Below are positions 26,235-35,267 of a stretch of 64,000 bases of DNA, in pieces (positions within the stretch are counted from its first letter, which is position 1; each line of letters opens with the position of its first letter). Made by a program: the position numbers and the translations under genes. The DNA comes from Actinoplanes xinjiangensis (GTDB lineage: Bacteria; Actinomycetota; Actinomycetes; Mycobacteriales; Micromonosporaceae): NCBI RefSeq assembly GCF_003148685.1, contig NZ_QGGR01000009.1, positions 124,001 through 188,000 of the forward strand. The letters run 5' to 3'. A model generated the notes under the pieces. That model saw only the letters and a list, made by a program, of their open reading frames with translations. It searched no databases and was not told the origin of the DNA.

Positions 26235-26945
26235 TCAGTCCCTGATCTCGGCGGTTTTGAGTCGTGCTGTCAGGCCGCCGATTCCGGATGAGGGGTTCTT
26301 GCGCCAGGCTTCGGGCATGTTCTCGACTTCTTCGTAGGCCCCGACAACGGTCGCTCCGGTTGCGGTCGCGCTCTCGAAGAGCAGTCCTTGGGGATGGGGC
26401 TGGATGAGGCGGGCACCGGCCGGTCGTCCCGCGTCGTCGTCGAGGAGCCGTCCACCGGGAGGTGCCGCCTCGGGGGCGGGCTCACCGAACACCAGGACCT
26501 TAGTGCCGGCCGGGATGGCCCTGGTGAAGTCCGCGATGGTGGCGCAGGGCACGTCGCCGGCGCAGGTGGGTTGCGGGAGTTCCACGTAGGCGAAGCCGTC
26601 ACCGTCACGCGTTCCCTTGAAGGTCTCGCTCAGGGAAACCTTCATGACCACGTGTTTCTCCTCGAGGCCGGGGCTGGAGACCACACGACCCTGCGAGAAG
26701 CCCTCGACATCGCCGGTGAATACCGCCGTGGTGCCCTTCGTCCCCGCCAGCTCCTCCGGGCTCTCGAACACCATGTAGTCGTATTCGCTTCCTCGGAATA
26801 CCGAGGTGTCGATCTTTCCTGCCGGCGTGGCGGACGCAGTTCCCTCCTGCGCGGGAGCCGCGGTGTCCGTCGTCGAGGATGTGCAGGCTCCGGTGGACAG
26901 TCCGGCGAACACGGCAATGGCAAGAATCTTGAGGGACTTCGACAT
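26235..26945 (-). CDS. Secreted lipoprotein of unknown function
   Basis: A 236-residue lipoprotein with signal peptide MSKSLKILAIAVFAGLSTGAC, lipidated at C21. The mature part has a beta-rich core (TTAVFTGDVEGF, HVVMKVSLSETFKG, TKVLVFGEPAPEA) of the kind seen in exported proteins that bind small ligands, and two cysteines in PTCAGDVPCAT. I do not recognise the domain. The start is ATG 26945 with GAGGTGAA upstream; the frame continues further upstream without a signal or ribosome site. Confidence 0.8.
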   Translation of the reverse strand: MSKSLKILAIAVFAGLSTGACTSSTTDTAAPAQEGTASATPAGKIDTSVFRGSEYDYMVFESPEELAGTKGTTAVFTGDVEGFSQGRVVSSPGLEEKHVVMKVSLSETFKGTRDGDGFAYVELPQPTCAGDVPCATIADFTRAIPAGTKVLVFGEPAPEAAPPGGRLLDDDAGRPAGARLIQPHPQGLLFESATATGATVVGAYEEVENMPEAWRKNPSSGIGGLTARLKTAEIRD

Positions 26946-27168
26946 GCTGTTCACCTCGAAAGATCGGCTCCCGGAGGCCGCTGACCGGGCCGTCGGGCGC
27001 CACCGCCGACGTGGATGCGACAGGTCCGTTGAATGCGGCGTAGTGCGGGCTGCCAGCAGTATGTCCGAGTTCGTGGCGAGCCGTCCGCGGTAGCCCAAGG
27101 ATGGCGGAGGGAATCAGAGGGGAACAATGCCGCTGGCGAGCCATCCCTGGAGGGCCCAGAAACAGTTC

Positions 27169-27201
27169 AGGGCCGGATCTCCGTTTCCGGAGACCGGCCC
27201 T
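27169..27201 (-). terminator. Terminator of tRNA-Pro
   Basis: A long stem of AGGGCCGG...CGGAGA type around a GAAA loop with one mismatch, 16 nt downstream of the tRNA 3' end on the minus strand. Confidence 0.75.
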
Positions 27202-27216
27202 CACCTGCTGCAACTG

Positions 27217-27293
<77 letters not shown>

Positions 27294-27367
27294 CTGCTGC
27301 GAGATAAATACTAGCGGAGGCCCAGGGGGCCTCCACAACCGGTATCCCCGAAAGGCAAACCCACAGC

Positions 27368-28261
27368 TCAGCGGGGAATCAGGGTGAGTAGGGAGGCCTC
27401 CGGGCGGCAGGCGAAGCGGATCGGCGCGGTGGGGTGGGTGCCCAGGCCGGCCGAGACGTGCAGCCAGGCGTCGGAGCCGGGCCAGCGGTGCAGGCCCTTC
27501 GCCATCGAGGTGGGCAGGTCGCAGTTGGTGGTGAGGGCGCCCACGCCGGGTACGCAGACCTGGCCGCCGTGGGTGTGGCCGGCCAGCAGGAGGGCGAAAC
27601 CGTCGGCGGCCATCGCGTCGAGGACCCGGGAGGCGGGGGTGTGGGTGACGCCGAGGTGCAGGTCGGCGCCGGCACTGATCGGGCCGGCCACGGACGGGTA
27701 GTCGTCGCGTTCGATGTGCGGGTCGTCGACGCCGGCCAGCTCGATCGAGCGGCCGCCGGCCTTGAGGACGGTCCGTGCGTTGTTGAGGTCCGCCCAGCCG
27801 GCGTCGATCAGGGCGGCGCGCAGTTCGTCGGCGGGCAGGTCGACGCCCTGGACGTACTCCCGGTCGGGCATCAGGTATTGGATCGGGTTCTTCCAGACCG
27901 GGCCGCGGTAGTCGTTGGAGCCGAAGACGAACGCGCCGGGCACGCCGAGGAGCGGGTCGAGGGCGCGCAGGACGCCGGGGAGCGACTCCGGGTCGGCCAT
28001 GTTGTCGCCGGTGACGATCACCAGGTCCGGGTCGGCGCCACCGAGGCCGGCCACCCATTCCTGCTTGCGTCGCTGGTCGGGCATCATGTGCAGGTCGGAG
28101 AGGTGCAGGATGCGCAGCGGTTCCGCGTCCGGTTCGAGCACCGGGACGTCGAAGCGCCGGAGGGTGAACATGTTGCGCTCGACGAGGGCGGCATAGGCGA
28201 GCGTCGCGGCGCCGGCGGCGGAGAGAGCGGCGAAGGCGGAAATAAGGGAGCGCTTACGCAT
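27368..28261 (-). CDS. Membrane-anchored metallophosphoesterase
   Basis: A 297-residue calcineurin-like phosphoesterase with an N-terminal signal or anchor helix (about 5-26). The metal-binding motifs are in order: LSDLH, VTGDN, GSNDYR (in place of the usual GNH) and GHTHGGQ. Its homologue next to ponA2 in mycobacteria (Rv3683) supports an envelope role. It is divergent from the yqeY-like gene, with only 24 bp between the two starts, so their promoters overlap. Confidence 0.9.
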   Translation of the reverse strand: MRKRSLISAFAALSAAGAATLAYAALVERNMFTLRRFDVPVLEPDAEPLRILHLSDLHMMPDQRRKQEWVAGLGGADPDLVIVTGDNMADPESLPGVLRALDPLLGVPGAFVFGSNDYRGPVWKNPIQYLMPDREYVQGVDLPADELRAALIDAGWADLNNARTVLKAGGRSIELAGVDDPHIERDDYPSVAGPISAGADLHLGVTHTPASRVLDAMAADGFALLLAGHTHGGQVCVPGVGALTTNCDLPTSMAKGLHRWPGSDAWLHVSAGLGTHPTAPIRFACRPEASLLTLIPR

Positions 28262-28285
28262 GCCCGCAAGGGTAGTTTCTCCGCC

Positions 28286-28738
28286 ATGGGAACGTTGAAA
28301 GACCGCCTGAACGAGGACCTGCACACGGCCATGAAGGCCCGGGACGAGCTGATCACGTCGACGCTGCGGATGGCCCTGTCCGCCGTCCGGATCGCTGAGG
28401 TCGACGGTGACGAGGCCCGTGAGCTCTCCGACGACGAGGTGCTGGCCGTCCTCACCAAGGAGGCGAAGAAGCGTCGCGAGGCGGCGGCCGCCTTCTCCGG
28501 CGCGGGGCGCGCCGACCAGGCGGCCAAGGAGACGGCCGAGGGTGAGGTCCTCGACCGCTACCTGCCGAAGCAGCTCACCGACGCCGAGATCGCCGAGATC
28601 GTGGCCGGGGCGCTGGCGGCCGGCGGATTCACCGGCAAGGCGCAGATGGGCCCGGCGATGAAGGCGGCGCAGGCCGCCGTGGCGGGGCGTGCGGAGGGCG
28701 GCCGGGTCGCCGCCGAGGTGCGGCGCCGGCTCGTCTGA
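28286..28738 (+). CDS. GatB/YqeY domain protein
   Basis: A 150-residue YqeY-like protein, related to the tail domain of GatB that contacts tRNA. The opening TLKDRLNEDLHTAMKARDELITSTLRMA and the closing GKAQMGPAMKAAQAAVAGRAEGGRVAAEVRR match the family along its full length. The molecular role is not established. TAGTTT is 7 nt before ATG 28286 with no ribosome site, so the message is probably leaderless. Confidence 0.9.
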   Translation: MGTLKDRLNEDLHTAMKARDELITSTLRMALSAVRIAEVDGDEARELSDDEVLAVLTKEAKKRREAAAAFSGAGRADQAAKETAEGEVLDRYLPKQLTDAEIAEIVAGALAAGGFTGKAQMGPAMKAAQAAVAGRAEGGRVAAEVRRRLV

Positions 28739-28763
28739 CGAAAAACCTTTCCAGGGGTACGGA

Positions 28764-28796
28764 AAACGGGCGGGAGATTCGATCTCCCGCCCGTTT
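28764..28796. terminator. Bidirectional terminator
   Basis: A 14-bp perfect stem AAACGGGCGGGAGA (28764-28777) with 28783-28796; A- and T-runs on both sides serve the convergent yqeY-like and PBP genes. Confidence 0.9.
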
Positions 28797-28808
28797 CCGG
28801 TGCTGTGG

Positions 28809-31238
28809 CTAGTTGGGCCTACCCGGTCCACCCGGTCCGCCCGGTGGGCCGCTGTTGCCCGGTGTGGGCACCTGTGTGGTCGGCTTGCCGTTACTGATCT
28901 GGAGGACCACCGCGCCGCCGCGGATCGTCCGGCCGGACGGGTCGGTGCCGGCGACGGTGCCGGCCGGGCAGTCGGAGTCGACCTCGGCGCCCTTCGACAC
29001 GTGGAAGCCCAGGTCCTCGAGGCGGTTGGTGGCCGACGAGACGGAGTCGCATTCCACGTTCGGGATCGAGCGCTGCTCACCGAAGATGATCTTCGAGCTC
29101 TTCGGCTTCTTGAACTGCGCCTTCTCCCGGTCCTTCATGTACTCCTTGACGGTGTACTGAACGGTCGGGTTGATGATGCCGTGCTTCATCTGGTCCCGGT
29201 GGTCCGGCCAGTCCGGGTTGGCCATGTAGCCCGCCACGACGATCTTCGTGGTGCCGACGACCAGCGAGGCGGTCTTCTCCGCGTCGGTGGTGCCGGACTT
29301 GCCGAAGACCGGGTGGCCCACGATGCCGCGGGTGTCCGGGGCGGTGGCGCCGTTGCAGGAACCGAGCTGGGCCGAGTCGCCGACCGGGCAGCGTGCCGCG
29401 TCCAGGGCGGCCCGGGCCACGTCCGTGGTGGTGGCCTGGTTGCAGAACGGCTTGCCGACGTCGATCTTCTGGCCGTCCTGCGTGCTGATCTGCTCGATCG
29501 GGGTGGGCGAGCAGTATTTGCCGTCGCCGGCCAGGGTCGCGTACGCGTTCGCAATGTCGAGCGGGGTGGAGGCCGACACGCCGAGCGAGAAGGCGCCCCA
29601 CTGCTTCGCCGAGGCGGGGTCGTTCGCGAACTTCGCGTCCGGGTCGGGAACGCGGAACTGGACGCCGAAGCGCTTGGCCACCGCGACGACCTTGTCGGCG
29701 CCGACCCGCTCCTGGAGCGGGATGAAGTACGTGTTGATCGAGTTCGCGAACGCGGACCACATGTTGTACATCTTTCCGCCGCCGCCACCCGCGTTCTTCG
29801 GGCAGTAGAAGTGCCCGTTACAGGTCGCCGGGCCGGGGCCCACGATGTAGCCGGAGACGTACTGTTTCTCCGCCATGATCGGGTAACTCAGCGGATAGTT
29901 GTTCTCCAGGGCCGCGATGATCGGGAAGATCTTGAACACCGAGCCGGACTGGTAACCGGTGATGTCGCCGCCACCGCTCATCAGCGGGTTCGTCGTGTTG
30001 GGGTGGGTGCCCCGGATGCCCTCCCTGGCCTTCCTCGGGTCGGAGGAGACCTTGTTCTGCGGGTTGTCCGGGTCGTCGAGCTTGAACTTGCGGTTCGTCG
30101 CGAGCAGGCGCACCTTGCCGCTGGCCGGCTCGATACCGGCCAGCAGCAGCGCGTTCTGGCTGTTGTCCGACTGGCGCTCGGAGATCTCCCGGCGGGCGCC
30201 CGCCTGGCCCTTGAGGTCGAGGGTGGTGACCACCCGGTAGCCGCCGCTCTTGAGGCGCCGCTCCCGGTCGTAGGTGGTCGCACCGAACGACTCCTGCTCC
30301 AGCCACCAGCGGTAGAAGAAGTCGCAGAAGAAGCCCCAGTTGTTCTTCGCCACCCAGGCGCAGCCACGGCCGACCTGCTTGACCTTGGTGGGGACCGCCT
30401 GCTTCTTGGCCTTCTCGGCGTCCGCCGCGGTGACCACGCCCATCTCGACCATGGCCGGGATGATGTAGTTGTTGCGGCGGTCGGTGATCAGCTCATGGCC
30501 GCTCGGCGTGGTGGGGTTGAAGCTGCTCGGCGCCTTCACCATGCCGGCGAGCATGGCCGACTCGGCGACGGAAAGGTCCTTCGGCTTCTTGTTGAAGTAG
30601 ACGTGACTCGCGGCGAAGATGCCGTAGGTCTGGTTTCCGAACGGCGCGATGTTGAGGTAGCGCTCCAGGATCTGGTCCTTGGAGAGCTGCTTCGAGATCT
30701 GCAGCGCGTACTTCATTTCGGTGATCTTGCGCTTCGGGCTGTCCTCGGTGGCGTCGATCACCTCCTGCGGGTTGGTGGCCGAGTAGGCCAGCGACATCCG
30801 CACGTACTGCATGGTGAGAGTCGAGGCGCCCTGCTGTGCGCCGCCCTGGTTGTTGCTCACGAACGCACGCGCGACGCCTTTGAGGTCGACGCCGTTGTGT
30901 TCGTAGAACTTGCGGTCCTCCGCGGCCAGGATGGCGGCCTGCATGTTCTTCGAGATGTCCTTCAGCGGAACGTCGCTGCGGAACTCGTCGTAGAACACCG
31001 CGATCTGGGTCTTGCCGTCCGAGGCGTAGACCCGGGTGATCTGCGGGGAGCTGAATTCCTTGAGCTCACTGGGCAGACCCGCGAACGTCTGGCCGCCGGC
31101 TTTCGCCGCCAGCCCGGTCATCGCCGCGGCCGGGAACGCCGCGGCTGCCACCACTACGCCGGCCAGTAGGCCGCAGACCAGTAGTGAGGTCGCGTTGGTG
31201 AAGATGTTGTGATCGCGTCTGCGAAACCAGGAGGTCAC
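28809..31238 (-). CDS. Class A penicillin-binding protein with one PASTA domain
   Basis: An 809-residue bifunctional peptidoglycan synthase, orthologous in position to mycobacterial PonA2. A short cytoplasmic tail and one membrane helix (about 17-40) precede the GT51 glycosyltransferase (E107 in AEDRKFYEHNG; QGASTLTMQYVR; RKITEMKYALQ). The transpeptidase has S433-VFK, SIN (500-502) and KSGTT near 636. A single PASTA domain (about 725-790) and a Gly/Pro-rich tail end it. The start is GTG 31238; TACCCT is 6 nt upstream, with no ribosome site. It diverges from wblA. Confidence 0.94.
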   Translation of the reverse strand: MTSWFRRRDHNIFTNATSLLVCGLLAGVVVAAAAFPAAAMTGLAAKAGGQTFAGLPSELKEFSSPQITRVYASDGKTQIAVFYDEFRSDVPLKDISKNMQAAILAAEDRKFYEHNGVDLKGVARAFVSNNQGGAQQGASTLTMQYVRMSLAYSATNPQEVIDATEDSPKRKITEMKYALQISKQLSKDQILERYLNIAPFGNQTYGIFAASHVYFNKKPKDLSVAESAMLAGMVKAPSSFNPTTPSGHELITDRRNNYIIPAMVEMGVVTAADAEKAKKQAVPTKVKQVGRGCAWVAKNNWGFFCDFFYRWWLEQESFGATTYDRERRLKSGGYRVVTTLDLKGQAGARREISERQSDNSQNALLLAGIEPASGKVRLLATNRKFKLDDPDNPQNKVSSDPRKAREGIRGTHPNTTNPLMSGGGDITGYQSGSVFKIFPIIAALENNYPLSYPIMAEKQYVSGYIVGPGPATCNGHFYCPKNAGGGGGKMYNMWSAFANSINTYFIPLQERVGADKVVAVAKRFGVQFRVPDPDAKFANDPASAKQWGAFSLGVSASTPLDIANAYATLAGDGKYCSPTPIEQISTQDGQKIDVGKPFCNQATTTDVARAALDAARCPVGDSAQLGSCNGATAPDTRGIVGHPVFGKSGTTDAEKTASLVVGTTKIVVAGYMANPDWPDHRDQMKHGIINPTVQYTVKEYMKDREKAQFKKPKSSKIIFGEQRSIPNVECDSVSSATNRLEDLGFHVSKGAEVDSDCPAGTVAGTDPSGRTIRGGAVVLQISNGKPTTQVPTPGNSGPPGGPGGPGRPN

Positions 31239-31545
31239 CCGAGCAGGGTACGCGAAGCATGCACGCGACCGCCCGTCGGAAAGGACGACTCCGCCCGATA
31301 CGAGTGTGACCTGTCACCCTTCACGGCGGACCGTTTTCCCGCTTCTGCACCAAAGATACCCCCGTTCGGCCCCCCTGACTTTGCCGGTATGCCCGGAACT
31401 ACCGGCCTATACGTATTTGAGGGACAACGTTGCGTAATCACCCAACTACAGAGCATGATGGTGCGGCGAGACACGGACGCCGATGCGGCACGGGGGAACA
31501 GGGGCCGCCCGGCGTCAGGGGGTGAAACAAGGGGGGACGTTTACC
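31239..31545. promoter_or_regulatory. Divergent promoter region of the PBP and wblA
   Basis: About 300 bp, A/T-richer than the genes. On the PBP side TACCCT lies 6 nt before the start. A GTGAC-N2-GTCAC dyad is at about 31304-31315. On the wblA side the stretch around 31408-31420 (CCTATACGTATTT) is a possible -10 area; I cannot assign a sigma factor. Confidence 0.45.
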
Positions 31546-31848
31546 GTGGGGATGATCAGCGACTGGCCCAGCATGGCGGCATGTCAGAGTGGCGACCCTG
31601 ACGCGCTGTTCGTGCAGGGCGCCGAGCAGAACGTGGCGAAGAGGATCTGCCGCAGCTGCCCGGTCCGCTACGAGTGCCTCGCCGACGCCCTGGACAACCG
31701 TATCGAGTTCGGCGTCTGGGGAGGCATGACGGAACGGGAACGGCGAGCCCTGCTCCGCCGTCACCCGCATGTGGCGAGCTGGCGGAAGATGTTCGAGGCC
31801 GCACTGCGGGAGAAGGGCGCCGACAAGGTGCTCGTCTCCACCCGCTGA
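31546..31848 (+). CDS. wblA: WhiB-family Fe-S transcription regulator (WblA/WhiB4 type)
   Basis: A 100-residue WhiB-like protein. Four cysteines (C13, C35, C38, C44) coordinate a 4Fe-4S cluster and the DNIEFGVWGG-type turn is at 50-60 (DNRIEFGVWGG), followed by the basic ERERRALLRR tail. Sequence and location (next to the PBP and ArsA ATPases) match Streptomyces WblA and mycobacterial WhiB4, regulators of development, antibiotic production and redox response. The start is GTG 31546 with GGGGGGA upstream; ATG 31552 is possible. Confidence 0.93.
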   Translation: MGMISDWPSMAACQSGDPDALFVQGAEQNVAKRICRSCPVRYECLADALDNRIEFGVWGGMTERERRALLRRHPHVASWRKMFEAALREKGADKVLVSTR

Positions 31849-31871
31849 TCAGGCGGGGCCCGCCTGATCAG
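31845..31871. terminator. Bidirectional terminator between wblA and the ArsA-like gene
   Basis: A nearly perfect 27-bp palindrome (13-bp arms around one base) starting at the wblA stop codon, in a convergent gap. Confidence 0.7.
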
Positions 31872-31883
31872 CGAACCTGGTGA

Positions 31884-33023
31884 TCAGGCGAGCAACGCTC
31901 CGATCGTTCGCAGCCCGTCGACGTCGTGGACGTCGGCGGGCTGCGCTGCGACCGACGTGGTCGGCACCGAGGGGAACGCCCCGGTGAAGCCGGTCGCCAC
32001 GCCGGCCTCCCGCTCGGCCTGGCGCAGCAGCGCGGCGTGGATCCGCAGCACGTCCGCGGTCACCTGCTGGTCGCCCGTCTCGTCCAGCCGGTCGGCGGCG
32101 GCCTCACTGTCCGCGGCACTCAGCCCGGCCGGCTCGATGGGGTGCATCCGGTTCAGTACCAGGCCGGCCAGCGGCATCCGCTCGGCCACCAGCCGCTCCG
32201 CGAAATACGCCGCCTCCCGGATCGCGTCCCGCTCGGGGGCGGCGACCAGCAGGAACGCGGTCTGCGGGTCCTGGAGGATCCGGTACGTCTGATCGGCCCG
32301 CTGCCGGAACCCGCCGAACATCGAGTCCAGCGCCGCGACGAAGCCGGACAGGTCGGTCAGCAGCTGCGCACCCAGGACTTTCTGTACGGTCTTGGAGAAG
32401 AGCCCGAACGACGCGGTGACCAGGCTGAACACGCTGCGGCCGCCGGTCCGGGCCGGAGCCAGGAGCATCCGCAGCATCCGGCCGTCGAGGAAACGGGACA
32501 GCCGGGCCGGCGCGTCCAGGAAGTCCAGCGCCGACCGGGACGGCGGGGTGTCCACCACGATCAGGTCCCACTGGTCACCGGCCCGCAGCTGGCCCAGTTT
32601 CTCCATCGCCATGTACTCCTGAGTGCCGGCGAAGGTCGAGCTCATTGCCTGGTAGAAGGGGTTGGCGAAGATCTCCGCGGCGCGCTTCGGGGTGGTGTGC
32701 TGCTCGACCACCTCGTCGAAGGTGCGCTTCATGTCCAGCATCATGGCGTGCAACTCGCCACCGGTCCGCTCGGTGTCGATGCCCTTGACATGCCGGGGCG
32801 TGTTGTCCAGCTCGGTCAGGCCCATCGACTGGGCGAGCCGCCGGGCCGGGTCGATGGTCAGCACCACCGTGCGGCGGCCGTGCACCTCGGCGGCCCGCAG
32901 GCCGAGGGCGGCGGCCGTGGTCGTCTTGCCCACTCCGCCGGCCCCGCAGCAGACCACGATGCGGATGGACGGGTCGGACAGCAGACCGTCGACGTCGAGC
33001 CGTGGAGCCGTCAATTCAGCCAC
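31884..33023 (-). CDS. ArsA/GET3-family ATPase (Rv3680 type)
   Basis: A 379-residue P-loop ATPase of the anion-transporting ATPase family. The deviant Walker A GAGGVGKTTTA is at 27-37, with LTIDPARRLAQSMG (switch) and VVDTPPSRSALDFL downstream. In mycobacteria this gene and its neighbour form a paired ATPase implicated in envelope-linked stress responses; no arsenite-binding cysteine triad is seen. The start is GTG 33023 with TACCCT 6 nt upstream and no ribosome site, although the partner gene ends only 39 nt before. Confidence 0.92.
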   Translation of the reverse strand: MAELTAPRLDVDGLLSDPSIRIVVCCGAGGVGKTTTAAALGLRAAEVHGRRTVVLTIDPARRLAQSMGLTELDNTPRHVKGIDTERTGGELHAMMLDMKRTFDEVVEQHTTPKRAAEIFANPFYQAMSSTFAGTQEYMAMEKLGQLRAGDQWDLIVVDTPPSRSALDFLDAPARLSRFLDGRMLRMLLAPARTGGRSVFSLVTASFGLFSKTVQKVLGAQLLTDLSGFVAALDSMFGGFRQRADQTYRILQDPQTAFLLVAAPERDAIREAAYFAERLVAERMPLAGLVLNRMHPIEPAGLSAADSEAAADRLDETGDQQVTADVLRIHAALLRQAEREAGVATGFTGAFPSVPTTSVAAQPADVHDVDGLRTIGALLA

Positions 33024-33062
33024 CGTTTCAGGGTAGTGCGTCTTGATCGGAGGTCGCCCGGA

Positions 33063-34013
33063 TCACGCTCGCATGAGGAGCGCCGCCAGCTCACCCAGAG
33101 CGGCGCGGTCCACGCCGTCCGGCAGCAGCGGCAGCTCGACCATCGGCCGGTCGAGCTCGGCCAGTTCCAGTCGCAGTGACTCCTCCAGCTCGCGCCGGGT
33201 CAGGTGCGCCTGGGCCTCGGTGGTCAGCCGGCTCACCGTGGCCGTGGCCGCCGGAAGGCCGGCCGCGGTCAGCCCCCGTTTGATCTCCGCCTTCGTCACC
33301 TTCCCGCCGGCCAGCAGCGGGGGACGTGCGCCGTTCACCACCACCCGGCCCACCGGGATGTGCAGCGCGGTCAGCTCGGCGATCGCGTCCAGCGTCTCCT
33401 GGACCGGCATCTCCTCGAGCAGGGTGACCACGTGCACCGCGGTCATCGGCGAGCGCAGCAACGACGCCACGCCCTCGCTCTGCGTCTTGATCGGGCCCAC
33501 CTTGACCAGCCGGGCGGTCTCCTCGGTCACGTTCAGGAAGCGGCCCACCCGGCCGGTCGGCGGTGCGTCCAGCACCACCGCGTCGTAGACCCGGCTGCCG
33601 TCGCGCGACCGCGTGGTCGCCTCCTTCACCTTGCCGGTGAGAAGAACGTCACGCAGACCCGGGGCGATCGTGGTGGCGAAGTCGATGGCGCCGACCTTGC
33701 GCAGCGCCCGCCCGGCCGCGCCGAGCTTGTAGAACATGTCGAGATACTCGAGGAGGGCCTCCTCGGGGTCCACGGCCAGCGCCCGGACCTCACCGCCGCC
33801 GGTCGTCTGCGCGACCCGCCGCTCCGCGTAGGGCAGCGGCTCCAGCCCGAACAACTGGGCGATGCCCTGCCGGCCCTCCACCTCGACGAGAAGCGTGCGC
33901 CGGCCACCGGCCGCCAGACCCAGCGCCAGAGCCGCTGCCACGGTGCTCTTACCGGTGCCGCCCTTGCCGGTCACCACGTGCAGCCGCTCCGGCCAGTTGC
34001 GGTGTTCGCCCAT
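33063..34013 (-). CDS. ArsA/GET3-family ATPase (Rv3679 type)
   Basis: A 316-residue partner ATPase. Walker A GKGGTGKSTVAAAL is at about 17-30, the switch LLVEVEGRQGIAQLFG follows, and VVLDAPPTGRVGRFL resembles Walker B. It is shorter than its neighbour and probably forms a heterodimer with it. The start is ATG 34013, where similarity begins; TAACGT is 7 nt upstream. It is upstream of the second ATPase in a leftward operon. Confidence 0.92.
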   Translation of the reverse strand: MGEHRNWPERLHVVTGKGGTGKSTVAAALALGLAAGGRRTLLVEVEGRQGIAQLFGLEPLPYAERRVAQTTGGGEVRALAVDPEEALLEYLDMFYKLGAAGRALRKVGAIDFATTIAPGLRDVLLTGKVKEATTRSRDGSRVYDAVVLDAPPTGRVGRFLNVTEETARLVKVGPIKTQSEGVASLLRSPMTAVHVVTLLEEMPVQETLDAIAELTALHIPVGRVVVNGARPPLLAGGKVTKAEIKRGLTAAGLPAATATVSRLTTEAQAHLTRRELEESLRLELAELDRPMVELPLLPDGVDRAALGELAALLMRA

Positions 34014-34055
34014 ACGTCCCACGTTACGGGCACGTGTCAGCCGGACGGGCATCCG

Positions 34056-34979
34056 TCAGCCTGCGACCTCGCACACCAGCCAGCCGGTCTTGCGTACGAC
34101 GGTGAAACGCAGATCCTGGGCGGCGGCCTTCTCGTCCTCGGTCGACATCATCACGCGGACGTCGACCCGGGCCCGTTCCTCGTCCCGATCGGTCACCGCC
34201 GGCTCGTCCCAGCGGAAGACCGGGCCCTGATATCCGTCCGCGTACGAGCTGATCTGCTCCACCCGGGTGGCCAGTCTCGCCTCGTCCCGGGACTTGCTGC
34301 AGACCAGATCACGCGCGGCGGCCGGGTCCTGCTGGGTGTAGACCGCGGTGAGGAACCGGTTGACCGCGGTGGTCGGGTCCGGCGAGCCGGGGTTGTCGGC
34401 GTCCCGGAGCAGGTAGTACGCCGAGACCGCGCCGCCGCCGCAGAGGGCCAGGGTGGCCACGAACGCCATCGAGAGGAACATCGTCGCGCGGCGGCGCGGG
34501 TCGCTTCCGGACGGCAGCCGGCCGATCGGCGGGCCCATCCAGATCGGTTCCGGCTGCGGCTGGATCTCCGCGGGCGGCGAGTGCTGGTACGCCAGGTGCT
34601 CCGGGGGCGGATGCCGCCACTCGCCGGGTTTCTCGTGCTGGGCGTGCCAGGGCCCGGCCGGCGGCGGCTGGTGCCACACCGGGGTGGGCGGGATCACCTC
34701 GGCCGACACCACCGGATGTTCGGCGGTGTCGACGTCCGGTGGCGGCCCGCCCGCGATCGGCATCATCTCGGCGGTGTGTTCCAGCGAAGCGGGCCGGCCC
34801 GGCGAAGCAGGGTGATCCGGCGAAGCGGGATGACCGGACCCGGCCTGCTCCCAGGCGGCGACGTGTGGCGGTTCGGGCGGGACCGGATCGTCCGGCGGCA
34901 TCGGCGGGGGTGGTTCCGGCTCCGGTGACGGCGGTGGTTCCGGATGCCCGCCCGGCTCATTCCGTGCGTTCTGCGTCAT
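34056..34979 (-). CDS. Membrane protein with long proline-rich N-terminus
   Basis: A 307-residue protein: about 160 residues of Pro/Glu/His-rich disordered sequence, one membrane helix near 167-190 (TMFLSMAFVATLALCGGGAVSAYYLL), then an extracellular domain of about 115 residues with a VNRFLTAVYTQQDPAAARDLVCSKS opening, typical of actinobacterial small NTF2-like exported domains. The start ATG 34979 has GGAGGGTGA upstream. It lies just before the two ATPase genes in the same direction. Function unknown. Confidence 0.85.
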   Translation of the reverse strand: MTQNARNEPGGHPEPPPSPEPEPPPPMPPDDPVPPEPPHVAAWEQAGSGHPASPDHPASPGRPASLEHTAEMMPIAGGPPPDVDTAEHPVVSAEVIPPTPVWHQPPPAGPWHAQHEKPGEWRHPPPEHLAYQHSPPAEIQPQPEPIWMGPPIGRLPSGSDPRRRATMFLSMAFVATLALCGGGAVSAYYLLRDADNPGSPDPTTAVNRFLTAVYTQQDPAAARDLVCSKSRDEARLATRVEQISSYADGYQGPVFRWDEPAVTDRDEERARVDVRVMMSTEDEKAAAQDLRFTVVRKTGWLVCEVAG

Positions 34980-35111
34980 GTCACCCTCCGCTCATTGCAC
35001 TAAGTGATGGCATGTGCGCGCTGCGTACACGACTCCGCTCAGCCTAGCCAACCGGCCGGTCGCCCGGGTCCTAAGCTGTGCCGGTATCCGACGAACAGGA
35101 GAGCGCAAGCC

Positions 35112-35267
35112 ATGCAGAAGTGGGAGTACGTGACCGTGCCCCTGCTGGTCCACGCGACCAAGCAGATCCTCGACAACTGGGGCGAGGACGGCTGGGAGCT
35201 CGTCCAGGTCGTCCCGGGGCCCAACCCGGAGCAGCTCGTCGCCTACCTGAAGCGGCCCAAGTCGTGA
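35112..35267 (+). CDS. DUF4177 small protein
   Basis: A 51-residue protein, MQKWEYVTVPLL...WGEDGWELVQVVPGP, matching the short DUF4177 family and the Rv3678A position in mycobacteria. Function unknown. The ATG has AGGAG upstream, and its stop overlaps the RidA gene start by 4 nt, so the two are co-translated. Confidence 0.9.
   Translation: MQKWEYVTVPLLVHATKQILDNWGEDGWELVQVVPGPNPEQLVAYLKRPKS

Noticed and set aside
28689..31169. 826-residue frame opposite the penicillin-binding protein
   Set aside because: It mirrors the codon positions of the PBP gene; composition is Leu/Arg/Val/Gly-biased and shows no domain.
31304..31315. CRP site between the PBP and wblA genes
   Set aside because: The dyad GTGAC-N2-GTCAC has the wrong spacing for TGTGA-N6-TCACA; it may serve another regulator.
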